A stretch of DNA of 64,000 bases, from contig NZ_CALMYP010000023.1 in assembly GCF_937873615.1 (NCBI RefSeq), forward strand, positions 1-64,000. The letters run 5' to 3'. Below the pieces are notes generated by a model, which did no database searches, was not told where the DNA came from, and was given only the letters and a program-made list of their open reading frames with translations. Shown here piece after piece: positions 48,703-57,127 of the stretch (its first letter is position 1; the number at the start of each line of letters is the position of its first letter). Both the position numbers and the translations under genes were made by a program. Origin of the DNA: an uncultured Paracoccus sp. (lineage in GTDB: Bacteria; Pseudomonadota; Alphaproteobacteria; Rhodobacterales; Rhodobacteraceae).

Positions 48703-49203
48703 TCACGACCGTTCCGCGCCGCGCAACATCCGCTTGAGCTTGCGCAATGGCGCGGTCGCCTTCCAGGACGAGGTGCCGAAAATCTCCTCAACCATCGCGA
48801 CAACGCGGTTCCGGTCTGCGACAACTTCGGCAAGTGTCCGGTCTCGGATGTCCAACTGACGCGAAAGCTCGGCGATGATAAGTTCGGCCTGATCCGGGAT
48901 CAGTCCGCCAGGCCTGTTGTGATCGACCTGTTCGGTCAGTGCGGCAATATCGGCATCCTTGCGGGCGAGCATCGCCCGAAACGCCGTATCTTTCTGTGCC
49001 AATGCGGTTTCCAGCCGGGCGATTTCATGCCCGAGCGCGGCGATATCGGCAAAGCGTTCCTCGGTTGCGGCCTCGCAAGCCATCAGGCGGCTGGAAAGGT
49101 CCGGCGCTGCCTGAGGCTCAGAAGCCGGGATGTGAGTGATGACCTGCGTCCCGTCCATATCCTGCGTTCCGTGATAGGCATTGCGGCCATTCTGATTTGC
49201 CAT
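48703..49203 (-). CDS. Coiled-coil protein with glycosyltransferase-type tail
   Basis: 166 residues from the ATG at 49203. The middle is a strong coiled coil (about residues 35-125: heptad-like MACEAATEERFADIAALGH, then IARLETALAQKD). The tail SSWKATAPLRKLKRML is the SWR-x-T-x-PLR motif often found at the end of coiled coils in multidomain glycosyltransferases. Here it stands alone as the first gene of the polysaccharide operon. Perhaps a scaffold or chain-length partner; function not known. Confidence 0.7.
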   Translation of the reverse strand: MANQNGRNAYHGTQDMDGTQVITHIPASEPQAAPDLSSRLMACEAATEERFADIAALGHEIARLETALAQKDTAFRAMLARKDADIAALTEQVDHNRPGGLIPDQAELIIAELSRQLDIRDRTLAEVVADRNRVVAMVEEIFGTSSWKATAPLRKLKRMLRGAERS

Positions 49204-49368
49204 GCGAAACCGGCCTCGACAGCTGCCTGTTGAACCATCCGCCCCGCAGATGATCGGCGTTAACGCTGTCGGTGGCTTCACGCGAAGCAGACAGCGTTTT
49301 GACACCCTTCGGGGCAAGTAGAGTTAAACAACCTATAGTGGCATAGCCTTGGCAGACACAACCAAAAT
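49204..49368. promoter_or_regulatory. Promoter region of the polysaccharide operon
   Basis: A 165-bp gap. On the minus strand TTGTGT and TATAGG lie 18 bp apart (around 49334-49363), a plausible weak promoter. The 11-mer ACAACCTATAG (49328-49338) is the inverse of one beside the wecB start. Confidence 0.4.
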
Positions 49369-50076
49369 CTAAAGACGCGTCACCGGCTTGTCTGACGAAG
49401 GCTTCGGTCCGAGAAGCTGATCCTTCAGCCCGCCTGCGGAAGTCGTTGAAATATCGAAGTTCAGTTCGGCTTCGAGATTTCGCAGATGTTCTTCGGCCAG
49501 CCGCAGCAACAGTTCTTCATCGCGCGCGATCAACGCATCCACGATGCCGCGGTGATCGTCGCAGCGCGCGCAGGAATGCCCCTCGGCAGAATACATGCCG
49601 AGGATCAGGGTGCTGCGCATGGTCAGTTCGGCCAGAAAACGCTCCAGTATGCGATTACCCGAAAGCTGCGCGAGATACATGTGGAAGCGTTGCGAGGTGC
49701 GAAGCTCTGCCGGTTTGTCGCGAAGCGTCCGCGCTTCGGTCTCCGCGCTGATATTCGCGCGCAGATAGGCGATGTCGGCGTCGGTCACTCGCCCTATCGC
49801 CTGCCGCGCAATCGTGCGCTCAATGGCGCGCCGGGCCTGAAAGACCTCGCGCGCTTCCTGGGCGGAGGGAGCCACCACGAAGGCACCGCGATTCGGGCGA
49901 AGCTCGACCACATGTTGCGCAGCCAGCGATGCAAGCGCGCGCCGGACATTGGCGCGGTTGCAGTCGAACAGATCGCTGAGCACCTGCTCGCCCAGCTTCG
50001 CCCCCGCAGGCAGGCGCTGTTCCGAGATGGCATCGATAACGGCGCGAACGATCTGGTTTTCCGGCTGGGCGTCCAT
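49369..50076 (-). CDS. GntR/FCD-family transcriptional regulator
   Basis: 235 residues. N-terminal winged helix (residues about 8-70, ISEQRLPAGAKLGEQVLSDLF, NRANVRRALASLAAQHVVEL) and C-terminal FCD ligand domain (MYLAQLSGNRILERFL, DDHRGIVDALIARD). It is divergent from the racemase/NCS1 permease genes. The tandem GTTAAC palindromes in the shared promoter are its likely operator. Confidence 0.92.
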   Translation of the reverse strand: MDAQPENQIVRAVIDAISEQRLPAGAKLGEQVLSDLFDCNRANVRRALASLAAQHVVELRPNRGAFVVAPSAQEAREVFQARRAIERTIARQAIGRVTDADIAYLRANISAETEARTLRDKPAELRTSQRFHMYLAQLSGNRILERFLAELTMRSTLILGMYSAEGHSCARCDDHRGIVDALIARDEELLLRLAEEHLRNLEAELNFDISTTSAGGLKDQLLGPKPSSDKPVTRL

Positions 50077-50174
50077 CTGCTTTCTGGCTCATTTCCGCGC
50101 AATATGCCGAAATTAGGGGCGATATCGTAGCCGGACAAGCCTGAAGGCCAAAAAACCTTTGACGCGCCGCCAGC

Positions 50175-50200
50175 ATTGTTAACAATAATTGTTAACCAAT
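50175..50200. promoter_or_regulatory. Tandem palindromic operator
   Basis: ATTGTTAACAAT (50175-50186) is a perfect 12-bp palindrome, and ATTGTTAACCAAT (50188-50200) a second near copy. The two GTTAAC cores are 13 bp apart. The array sits just before the racemase ribosome site (GGGAGG, 50203-50208), where a bound repressor would block transcription. Confidence 0.7.
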
Positions 50201-50214
50201 ATGGGAGGTGCTCT

Positions 50215-50913
50215 TTGGATATTCTCGTCGTCAATCCGAACTCGACACAGTCGATGACGGACAAGATTGTGGAGGCAGCGCGGCAGGTTGCCAGCCCCGG
50301 CACGGTGATCCATGGTGCCACCGCCGCCGGCGCCCCTGCCAGCATCGAGGGCCATTACGATGAGGCCATGTCGTTGCCCGGCCTCATGGCGCAGATTCGC
50401 GAGGCAGAGGCCAAGGGCATCGACGGGATCGTTGTCGCCTGCTTTGACGATCCTGGCATTGCCGCCTGCCGCGAACTGGCGACCGGGCCGGTGCTGGGCA
50501 TCTGCGAGGCGGCGGTGAAAGCCGCCAGCATGCTGGCCACGTCGTTTTCGGTCGTGACCACGCTGCCCCGCTCGATCCCGATCATCGAGCATCTGATCCA
50601 CGGCTATGGGCTGTCCCATCAATGCCGCCGCGTGCGCGCCGCCGCCATACCCGTGCTGGCACTCGAGGAACCCGGATCGAACGCGCGCCTCAAGGTCCGC
50701 GACGAGATCCTGCGCGCCATCGCCGAGGATCATTGCGAGGCGGTGGTGCTGGGTTGCGCCGGCATGGCCGATCTGACCGCCTGGCTGAGCGAGGAAACCG
50801 GAATCCCGGTCATCGACGGGGTTACCGTTGCAACCCGCATGATCGAGGCCCTTGTCGGGGCCGGCCTGAAAACCAGCAAAATCAACGGATACGCAACCCC
50901 CAACAGCAAATAG
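50215..50913 (+). CDS. Hydantoin/aspartate racemase family protein
   Basis: 232 residues starting at TTG 50215. This start is set by GGGAGG at 50203-50208 (6-nt spacing) and gives the family N-terminus MDILVVNPNSTQSM. The two catalytic cysteines of the family are present: Cys76 (VACFDDPG) and Cys181 (VVLGCAGMAD). Relatives racemise hydantoins or allantoin. No hydantoinase or carbamoylase lies nearby. It is followed 16 bp later by an NCS1 permease gene. Confidence 0.87.
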   Translation: MDILVVNPNSTQSMTDKIVEAARQVASPGTVIHGATAAGAPASIEGHYDEAMSLPGLMAQIREAEAKGIDGIVVACFDDPGIAACRELATGPVLGICEAAVKAASMLATSFSVVTTLPRSIPIIEHLIHGYGLSHQCRRVRAAAIPVLALEEPGSNARLKVRDEILRAIAEDHCEAVVLGCAGMADLTAWLSEETGIPVIDGVTVATRMIEALVGAGLKTSKINGYATPNSK

Positions 50914-50929
50914 AGGGACAGGGAACAGG

Positions 50930-52291
50930 ATGACATTACAGCACACGACATCAGAGGGTGTTGCGACCGCCCAGATCGACCACAAGGCCATCGGCGAAGA
51001 AAGCCTGGCACCGCAGGAAACCCGGATCATGGACCCTTGGTCCTATCTGTTCGCCTGGCTGGGCGGCTGCGTGTCGATCGGCACCTTCACCATCGGTTCG
51101 GGACTGGTCGGCACGCTGAACCTGCTGCAAACCTTCGTCGCCATTGCCATCGGCTGCGCCGTCATCGGCCTGGCGCTGATGATCAACGGTCAGGCGGGCC
51201 ACAAATACGGAATTCCCTTCATGGTGCAGGCGCGCTCTGCCTTCGGCTTTACCGGCACGCGCATCCCGGCCCTCGTGCGTTCCGTTCCCGCCATCGTCTG
51301 GTTCGGCTTTCAAAGCTGGATCGGTGCCGGCGCGCTGAACCTCGTATCGGAAACCCTGTTCGGCTATTCGAACATGTGGGTGTTCTTCATCGGCTTCCAG
51401 TTCCTGCAGATCGGCCTGTCCGTCCTGGGCTTTCACGGCATCAAGTGGCTGGAAAACATCGGCTCGATCTTCATCATCGGCTCTCTGATCTACATGTTCT
51501 TCAGCGTCATCAGCAAATATGGCGACGAAATCAGCACCAACCTCATCAATGTCGAGGGCACCTGGGGTGCGCCGTTCTGGGGCGCGACCATGCTGTTTCT
51601 GGGCATCTACTCGACCATGATGCTGAACGTCTCGGATTATTCGCGAGAACTGCGCAAGGATGTCGGTCCGCTGCGGCAGGTGGTGATCTACGCGAACTCC
51701 ATCCTGCCGGCGACGCTGTTCATGGGCCTGATCGGGCTGATGGTGTCAGGTGCCACCGGCGAGGTCGACCCGATCAAGGTGTTTTCCAGCGCCGTCGACA
51801 ACAAGCTTCTGCTGATCGTGACGCTGCTGTTCATCGCCTTTGCGCAGGTCACGACGAATATCCTGAACAACGTCGTTCCGCCGGCCTATGCGCTGATGGA
51901 TGTGTTCAAGATCAACTTCAAGACTTCGGCGGTGATCGTCGGCCTGCTGGCCTTCGTCACCTTCCCGTGGGAACTGGTCAAGGACGAATCCGCAGCCGGG
52001 CTGAACCTGTTCATCCGCACCTATTCGGCCTTCCTTGGCCCGATCTTCGCCATTCTGGTGGTGGATTACTTCGTGCTGCGCAAACAGGAACTCGATCTCG
52101 ACAAGCTCTATGACCCTGAAGGCCCCTATCAGGGCATCAATATGGCCGCTGTCATTGCGATGGCGGTGGGTGTCGTCGCGGCGCTGATCTTCTCGGGCAT
52201 CTCCTGGTATGCGAGCCTGCTGCCGGCGGGGATCACCTATTACCTGCTGATGAAGAACCTGCCATCCGCGAAGCGCTTCCTGGACGGCTGA
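50930..52291 (+). CDS. NCS1-family nucleobase/hydantoin permease
   Basis: 453 residues, about twelve membrane helices, with NCS1 features: WSYLFAWLGGCVSIGTFTIGSGL, GHKYGIPFMVQARSAFG, VPAIVWFGFQSWIGAGALN and NVSDYSRELRK. NCS1 carriers (Mhp1, PucI, CodB) bring in hydantoins, allantoin or cytosine using Na+ or H+. Pairing with the racemase favours a hydantoin or allantoin. Followed by a strong intrinsic terminator. Confidence 0.92.
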   Translation: MTLQHTTSEGVATAQIDHKAIGEESLAPQETRIMDPWSYLFAWLGGCVSIGTFTIGSGLVGTLNLLQTFVAIAIGCAVIGLALMINGQAGHKYGIPFMVQARSAFGFTGTRIPALVRSVPAIVWFGFQSWIGAGALNLVSETLFGYSNMWVFFIGFQFLQIGLSVLGFHGIKWLENIGSIFIIGSLIYMFFSVISKYGDEISTNLINVEGTWGAPFWGATMLFLGIYSTMMLNVSDYSRELRKDVGPLRQVVIYANSILPATLFMGLIGLMVSGATGEVDPIKVFSSAVDNKLLLIVTLLFIAFAQVTTNILNNVVPPAYALMDVFKINFKTSAVIVGLLAFVTFPWELVKDESAAGLNLFIRTYSAFLGPIFAILVVDYFVLRKQELDLDKLYDPEGPYQGINMAAVIAMAVGVVAALIFSGISWYASLLPAGITYYLLMKNLPSAKRFLDG

Positions 52292-52323
52292 GCAATCAGA
52301 AGCGCTCCATCGCATAGATTAGG

Positions 52324-52355
52324 AAGGCAGGCGATGCCTAATCGCCTGCCTTTTT
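52324..52355 (+). terminator. Rho-independent terminator after NCS1 gene
   Basis: Perfect 12-bp stem (AAGGCAGGCGAT 52324-52335 / ATCGCCTGCCTT 52341-52352) with loop GCCTA and a TTTTT run (52351-52355). The best intrinsic terminator in the window. Because the stem's 5' end reads AA, it is much weaker for the convergent kdgK transcript. Confidence 0.92.
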
Positions 52356-52377
52356 CAACATCCATGATGTGATCCTG

Positions 52378-53298
52378 TCAGGTGCTTGCGGTGACGGCTT
52401 CGGCAACCAAAGCACCGTGATGGCCGATGACGCGGCGACTCAACTCATGCGCCTGGCGGATGGCACCGGCCACGTCATGGCCACCGATCCGTGCCGCCAG
52501 ATAGCCCGCGTTGAAGCTGTCCCCGGCCGAAGTCGTGTCCACCGGCACGGCAAGTTCCAGCCCGTCGACCACGCCCGCGCCATCAGCGCCCCGGAAGTGA
52601 ACCGCCTTGCCGCCGGCCTTGACCACCACCTGCCGCGCGCCACGGGCGAGGTAGCGGGCGATGGTCGCCTCGGGGTTCAGATCGCCGAAGAAGGTTTCCT
52701 CGTCATCGAAGCTGGGCAGGATCAGGTCCGAGATTTCGGCGGCGGCCTCGATGGCGTCGCACATGACCCGGGTCGAGGGCCAGAGCCGGGGCCGCAAATT
52801 CGGATCGAAGACCACCTGCGTGCCGGTCCGCTGCGCGGTCTTCAGCGCCTCAAGCAGCGCCCCGCGCCCGGCTTCGGGCAGGATGCCCAGGGTGATGCCG
52901 GAAAAATATGCGATCCCGACGCCGCGCAACGCCTGCGCCAATGCCGCCGGATCGTCGGCCAGCCGCTTCGCCGCCGAATTGTCGCGCCAATAGGTGAAAC
53001 TGCGCTCGCCATCCTTCAGCGAGATGGCGTAAAGCGCGATCTCGCGCTGCGCATCGCGCCCGATATGGCGGCTGTCGATCCCTTCCGCATCGAGAAACTC
53101 GATCATCTTCTGCGAGAATTCGCCCAAGCCCACCCGGCTGAAATAGCCGACCTGCCATTCCGCCGGCAAAAGGCGGCGCAGATACCAGGCCGTGTTCAGC
53201 GTGTCGCCGGCGATCCCGAGGCGCCACAGCCCCGCCTGCCCCGAGGCGGAAAGTTCGACCATCGCCTCGCCGATGGACAGGATGCGGGTTGCGGTCAT
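52378..53298 (-). CDS. kdgK: 2-keto-3-deoxygluconate kinase (PfkB family)
   Basis: 306 residues of the ribokinase/PfkB family: ILSIGEAMVELS, AGDTLNTAWYLRRLL, VFDPNLRPRLW and the C-terminal anion hole DTTSAGDSFNAGYLAAR with catalytic Asp. Its place at the end of uxuA-uxuB indicates KDG as substrate, giving KDPG for the Entner-Doudoroff aldolase, which is not in this window. The start overlaps uxuB by 4 bp. Confidence 0.9.
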   Translation of the reverse strand: MTATRILSIGEAMVELSASGQAGLWRLGIAGDTLNTAWYLRRLLPAEWQVGYFSRVGLGEFSQKMIEFLDAEGIDSRHIGRDAQREIALYAISLKDGERSFTYWRDNSAAKRLADDPAALAQALRGVGIAYFSGITLGILPEAGRGALLEALKTAQRTGTQVVFDPNLRPRLWPSTRVMCDAIEAAAEISDLILPSFDDEETFFGDLNPEATIARYLARGARQVVVKAGGKAVHFRGADGAGVVDGLELAVPVDTTSAGDSFNAGYLAARIGGHDVAGAIRQAHELSRRVIGHHGALVAEAVTAST

Positions 53299-54749
53299 GA
53301 CAGGCTCCCGTTTGCGATGGCCTGTCTTATGCCATCACGGCGGATGGATGTCAGCGCCCTGACAACGGCCCCGGTGAAGGGGGCGCTTTCGGTCAGCGCC
53401 GCAGGGGCCAGCCCGGGCAGCGACAGGATGGCGCGGGTCAGATGCGCCTCGTTTTGCCCGGCCTCGCGCAGTCGCGCCATCAGCGTCTCGGCGCGCGGAT
53501 CGTCGGGGCGGGTGCCGCTTTCGCTCAGGCTGGCCAGCCATGCCAGCCAGATCGCGGTTGCGACGGCGAAGGGCCGTGCATCGCCGCCCGCCCGCAACAG
53601 TTCCGCCGCCGGGGCAAACCAGCGTTGCGGCAGCTTTTCGCTGCCGTCCATGGCGATCTGCAGCGTCCGATGGGCAATGCCCGGATTGGCGAAGCGCGCC
53701 ATCAGGGCGCCCGCATAGGTCCCCGTCTCAAGACCCACGCCTTTCGGTAGGGTCGCGGCGGCGGCATCCATGTGGCGGCGCACCAATGGGGCCAGATCGG
53801 CATCGCTTACCGCATCACGGACCAGTTCCAGCCCCAGAAGCTGGCCGGCATAGGCCATCAGCGAGTGGCTGCCATTCAGCATCCGCAGCTTCATCGCCTC
53901 GTAGGGGCCGACATCGCGGACGAATTCCGCCCCGCCAGCCTCCCATACCGGGCGGCCCTGCGGGAAATGATCCTCGATCACCCATTGCCGGAAGGGCTCG
54001 GTCTCGACGCCCGCCGGGTCGTGATGGCCGGTCAGGGCCTCGGTATCGGCAAGCGTCCGGGCGGTGGTGGCGGGGGTGATGCGGTCGACCATGGTGGCGG
54101 GGAAGGCGACCGCCTCGGCAATCCAGCGGGCAAGATCGGGGTCGAGGCGGCGGGTCATGCCCAGCACGCCGGCGCGCAGAAGCGGGCCGTTATCGGGCAG
54201 GTTGTCGCAGGACAGCACCGTGAAGGGCGCGACACCCGCCTTGCGCCGGGCCGAAAACGCTGCGGCGACGATCCCCAACACGCCCTGCGGGGCCTGAGGG
54301 CGGGCCAGATCGGCAGCGATGGCCGGGTGGCTCTCGTCGATATCCATCGCCGCGCGATCGATGCCATAGGCCTTTTCGGACACGCTCAGCGACAGGATGC
54401 GGATCGCCGGGTCGCAGGCGGCGCGCAGGATCGCCGCCGCATCGCCGCCGATGGCGGGACCATGTGCGCCTACGATCCGGGCGCGGTCAACCTCGCCACG
54501 TTCCAGAACGGTGAAGAGCCCGTCCTGCGCATTCAGCGCGTCAGGGATATCGCGGCTGCGCAGATTGGCACCCAGAATGCGCCAGTCGCCCCCCGCTGCG
54601 GCAAGCGCGTCGTCGGTATAGACCGCCTGATGGGCGCGGTGAAACGCACCGAGACCCAGATGCAGGATGCCCGTGCCATGCGCCGCACGGTCATAGGCGG
54701 GAACGGCGCCGCCCGCCGGCAGATCCGCCGTGCCGGTCAGGCGCGTCAT
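53295..54749 (-). CDS. uxuB: Mannitol-dehydrogenase-family fructuronate reductase
   Basis: 484 residues: GILHLGLGAFHRAHQAVYTDD (Rossmann motif), VLSCDNLPDNG, FPATMVDRITP and the catalytic KLRMLNGSHSLMAYAG with its Lys-Asn-His set. Reduces D-fructuronate to D-mannonate, the substrate of the overlapping uxuA gene (4-bp overlap). Other polyol dehydrogenases share the fold, but the neighbours decide. Confidence 0.9.
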   Translation of the reverse strand: MTRLTGTADLPAGGAVPAYDRAAHGTGILHLGLGAFHRAHQAVYTDDALAAAGGDWRILGANLRSRDIPDALNAQDGLFTVLERGEVDRARIVGAHGPAIGGDAAAILRAACDPAIRILSLSVSEKAYGIDRAAMDIDESHPAIAADLARPQAPQGVLGIVAAAFSARRKAGVAPFTVLSCDNLPDNGPLLRAGVLGMTRRLDPDLARWIAEAVAFPATMVDRITPATTARTLADTEALTGHHDPAGVETEPFRQWVIEDHFPQGRPVWEAGGAEFVRDVGPYEAMKLRMLNGSHSLMAYAGQLLGLELVRDAVSDADLAPLVRRHMDAAAATLPKGVGLETGTYAGALMARFANPGIAHRTLQIAMDGSEKLPQRWFAPAAELLRAGGDARPFAVATAIWLAWLASLSESGTRPDDPRAETLMARLREAGQNEAHLTRAILSLPGLAPAALTESAPFTGAVVRALTSIRRDGIRQAIANGSLS

Positions 54750-55954
54750 GCCGGGCCCGCATGGCGCAGTGCGGCCTCGACGCCCCGCAACTCGGCCAGG
54801 CCCTTCAGCCGGCCGATGGCGGGATAGCCCGGCTGGCCGCCACGCCCGATATCGTCGAGGATATCCTGCCCGTGATCGGGCCGCATCGGGATCGCCGCAT
54901 CGGCGCGACCGGCCTTGCGGCGGCGTGCCTCCTCGCGCAGCACGGCCGCGACAAGCGCCACCATGTCGGTCTGCCCGCCCAGATGCTCATCCTCGAAGAA
55001 CGAGCCGCGAATGGCGTCCCCCTCGCGCCGGACATTGCGCAAATGCAGGAAATGCACGCGATCGCCAAGCCGGTCCATCATGCCGGGCAGGTCGTTATCC
55101 GGCCGCGCCCCGAGCGAGCCTGAGCACAGCGTGATCCCGTTCGCGGGCAGGTCCACGGCGGCGCAGCGTTCGGCGAAATCGGCCTCGGTCGACATCACGC
55201 GGGGCAGGCCCAGCAGGCCGAAAGGCGGGTCGTCGGGATGACAGCAGAGCCGCAGGCCGATCTCCTCGGCGACCGGGGCGACCTGTTCGAGGAAATCGTG
55301 GAAATGCCGGCGCAGCACGGCGTCGGTGACAGGGGCGTAACTGTCCAGAAGCGCGCGCACGTCTTCCAGCGTGAAGCGCTCGGCGGCACCGGGCAGGCCG
55401 AAGACGACATTGCCGGCAAGCTGTTGCCTGCGGGCCTCGTCCATCCCGGAGAAGCGACGGGCGGCTTCCTCGCGGACCGCGTCCGGGACATCTTCTGCGG
55501 CACCCTTGCGGCGCAGGATATGGATGTCGAAAGCGGCAAAATCGACGAAATCGAACCGCATGCAGGTGGCACCGTTCGGGCGCCGCCAGGCCAGATCGGT
55601 GCGCGTCCAGTCCAGCACCGGCATGAAATTATAGCAGATCACCTCGATCCCGGCCGATTTCAGGTTGCGCATCGAGGCGATCCAGTTGTCGACATGGGCG
55701 CGCCAGTCGCCGGTCTGGGTCTTGATCGCCTCGCTGACCGGCAGGCTTTCGACCACCTCCCATGCCAGACCCGAGGCGGCGCCGTCCCGCATCACCGAAA
55801 CCTCGGCCTGTCGCCTGGCGATTTCCTCGGGCGACCAGACGGTGCCGGTGGGGACATGGTGCAGCGCGGTGACGACGCCCTGAACCCCCGCCTGCATCAT
55901 GTCGTCGATGGAAACCCGGTCATTGGGGCCGAACCAGCGCCATGTATGTCGCAT
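54746..55954 (-). CDS. uxuA: Mannonate dehydratase
   Basis: 402 residues; ATG at 55954 with AAGGAAG upstream. Family motifs: MRHTWRWFGPNDRVSI, TALHHVPTGTVWS, YNFMPVLDWTRTDL, CCHPDDPP, LCSGSLGARPDND, HFLHLRNVRREG and the MRPDHG tail. Dehydrates D-mannonate to 2-keto-3-deoxygluconate with Fe/Mn. Overlaps the upstream lldD-like gene by one base (TGATG). Confidence 0.95.
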   Translation of the reverse strand: MRHTWRWFGPNDRVSIDDMMQAGVQGVVTALHHVPTGTVWSPEEIARRQAEVSVMRDGAASGLAWEVVESLPVSEAIKTQTGDWRAHVDNWIASMRNLKSAGIEVICYNFMPVLDWTRTDLAWRRPNGATCMRFDFVDFAAFDIHILRRKGAAEDVPDAVREEAARRFSGMDEARRQQLAGNVVFGLPGAAERFTLEDVRALLDSYAPVTDAVLRRHFHDFLEQVAPVAEEIGLRLCCHPDDPPFGLLGLPRVMSTEADFAERCAAVDLPANGITLCSGSLGARPDNDLPGMMDRLGDRVHFLHLRNVRREGDAIRGSFFEDEHLGGQTDMVALVAAVLREEARRRKAGRADAAIPMRPDHGQDILDDIGRGGQPGYPAIGRLKGLAELRGVEAALRHAGPA

Positions 55955-57123
55955 CAATCGCTTCCTTGCTGTGAATTCGCTTGGTCCTCGCCGGACCAAA
56001 GGCAGTCCGGCCCGAAATCGCCGATATCGTTGACCCCGCAAAGCGCCATGGTGATGTCCATCTCGCGCCGGATGATGTCGAGCGCGCATTCCACGCCCGC
56101 CTGCCCCATCGCCCCCAGCCCATAGGTGAAGGCGCGACCCACGAAGACGCCGTCCGCGCCGTTGGCAATCGCCTTCAAGGCGGCCTGCCCGGACTGGATG
56201 CCGCCATCGAGGTAAAGCGGATAATCCGCCCCGACCGCGCGCCGGATCGAGGGCAGCGCCCGGATGGTCGAGGGCGCGCCATCCAGCTGCCGCCCGCCAT
56301 GGTTCGAGACCAGGATCGCCTGCGCGCCGGTATCGAGGCCCCGCCGCGCATCCTCGGCATCGTTGATGCCTTTCAGGATCACCGGACCGCCCCATTTGCG
56401 GATGATCTCCTCAACCCGCGCCCAGTCCAGCCGCTGATCGAACTGGCGCGAAGTCCATTCCATCAGATCGCCCATATTCGTCACCCCGCGCGCATGGCCG
56501 AGGATATTGCCGAAGCCCCGCCGCCTGGTGCCGAGCATCCCGAGCGCCCAACGCGGATGCAGGGCGATGTTCAGCAGATTGCCCGCCGTCAGGCGCGGCG
56601 GCGCGGTCATGCGGTTCTTCAGGTCCTTGTGGCGCTGCCCCTGAATGGTCAGGTCCAGCGTAAGGACCAGCACCGTCACCCTGGCGCGGCGCGCCCGGTC
56701 GAGGATATCGTCCAGAAACTCCTCGTCCCGCAGCGTGTAAAGCTGGAACCAGAAGGGCGCGCCGGTCGCCTCGGCGATTTCTTCCAGCGAGCAGATCGAC
56801 ATGGTCGAAAGCGTGAAGGGCACGCCCTTGGCCTTTGCGGCGCGGGCCGCGTGGATCTCGCCATCCGGGTGCTGCATCCCCAGCAGCCCGACCGGGGCGA
56901 GCGCCACCGGCATGGACACGGCCTCGCCCATCATCGTGGCGGCAAGGCTGCGGGCCTCGATATTGCGGGCGACACGCTGGCGAAACAGGATCCGGTCGAA
57001 ATCCTCGCTGTTCGCGCGATAGGTGCTGCCCGTCCAGGCGCCGGTATCGACATAGTCGTAGAACATGCGCGGCACGCGGCGTCGATGCAGCCGCCGCAGA
57101 TCCTCGATCTCGGTGATGACCAT
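55954..57123 (-). CDS. FMN-dependent alpha-hydroxyacid oxidoreductase (LldD-like)
   Basis: 389 residues: Tyr24 (MFYDYVDTGAW), QLY at 127-129, Lys251 (ILKGI) and [10 protein letters not shown] with His275 and Arg278. All FMN and substrate residues of the L-lactate dehydrogenase/glycolate oxidase family are present. Sitting inside a hexuronate operon between idnD and uxuA, it could oxidise a sugar acid at C2 instead of lactate. It is only distantly like the paralogue at 23081. The gap to idnD is 4 bp. Confidence 0.88.
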   Translation of the reverse strand: MVITEIEDLRRLHRRRVPRMFYDYVDTGAWTGSTYRANSEDFDRILFRQRVARNIEARSLAATMMGEAVSMPVALAPVGLLGMQHPDGEIHAARAAKAKGVPFTLSTMSICSLEEIAEATGAPFWFQLYTLRDEEFLDDILDRARRARVTVLVLTLDLTIQGQRHKDLKNRMTAPPRLTAGNLLNIALHPRWALGMLGTRRRGFGNILGHARGVTNMGDLMEWTSRQFDQRLDWARVEEIIRKWGGPVILKGINDAEDARRGLDTGAQAILVSNHGGRQLDGAPSTIRALPSIRRAVGADYPLYLDGGIQSGQAALKAIANGADGVFVGRAFTYGLGAMGQAGVECALDIIRREMDITMALCGVNDIGDFGPDCLWSGEDQANSQQGSD

Positions 57124-57127
57124 CGGT

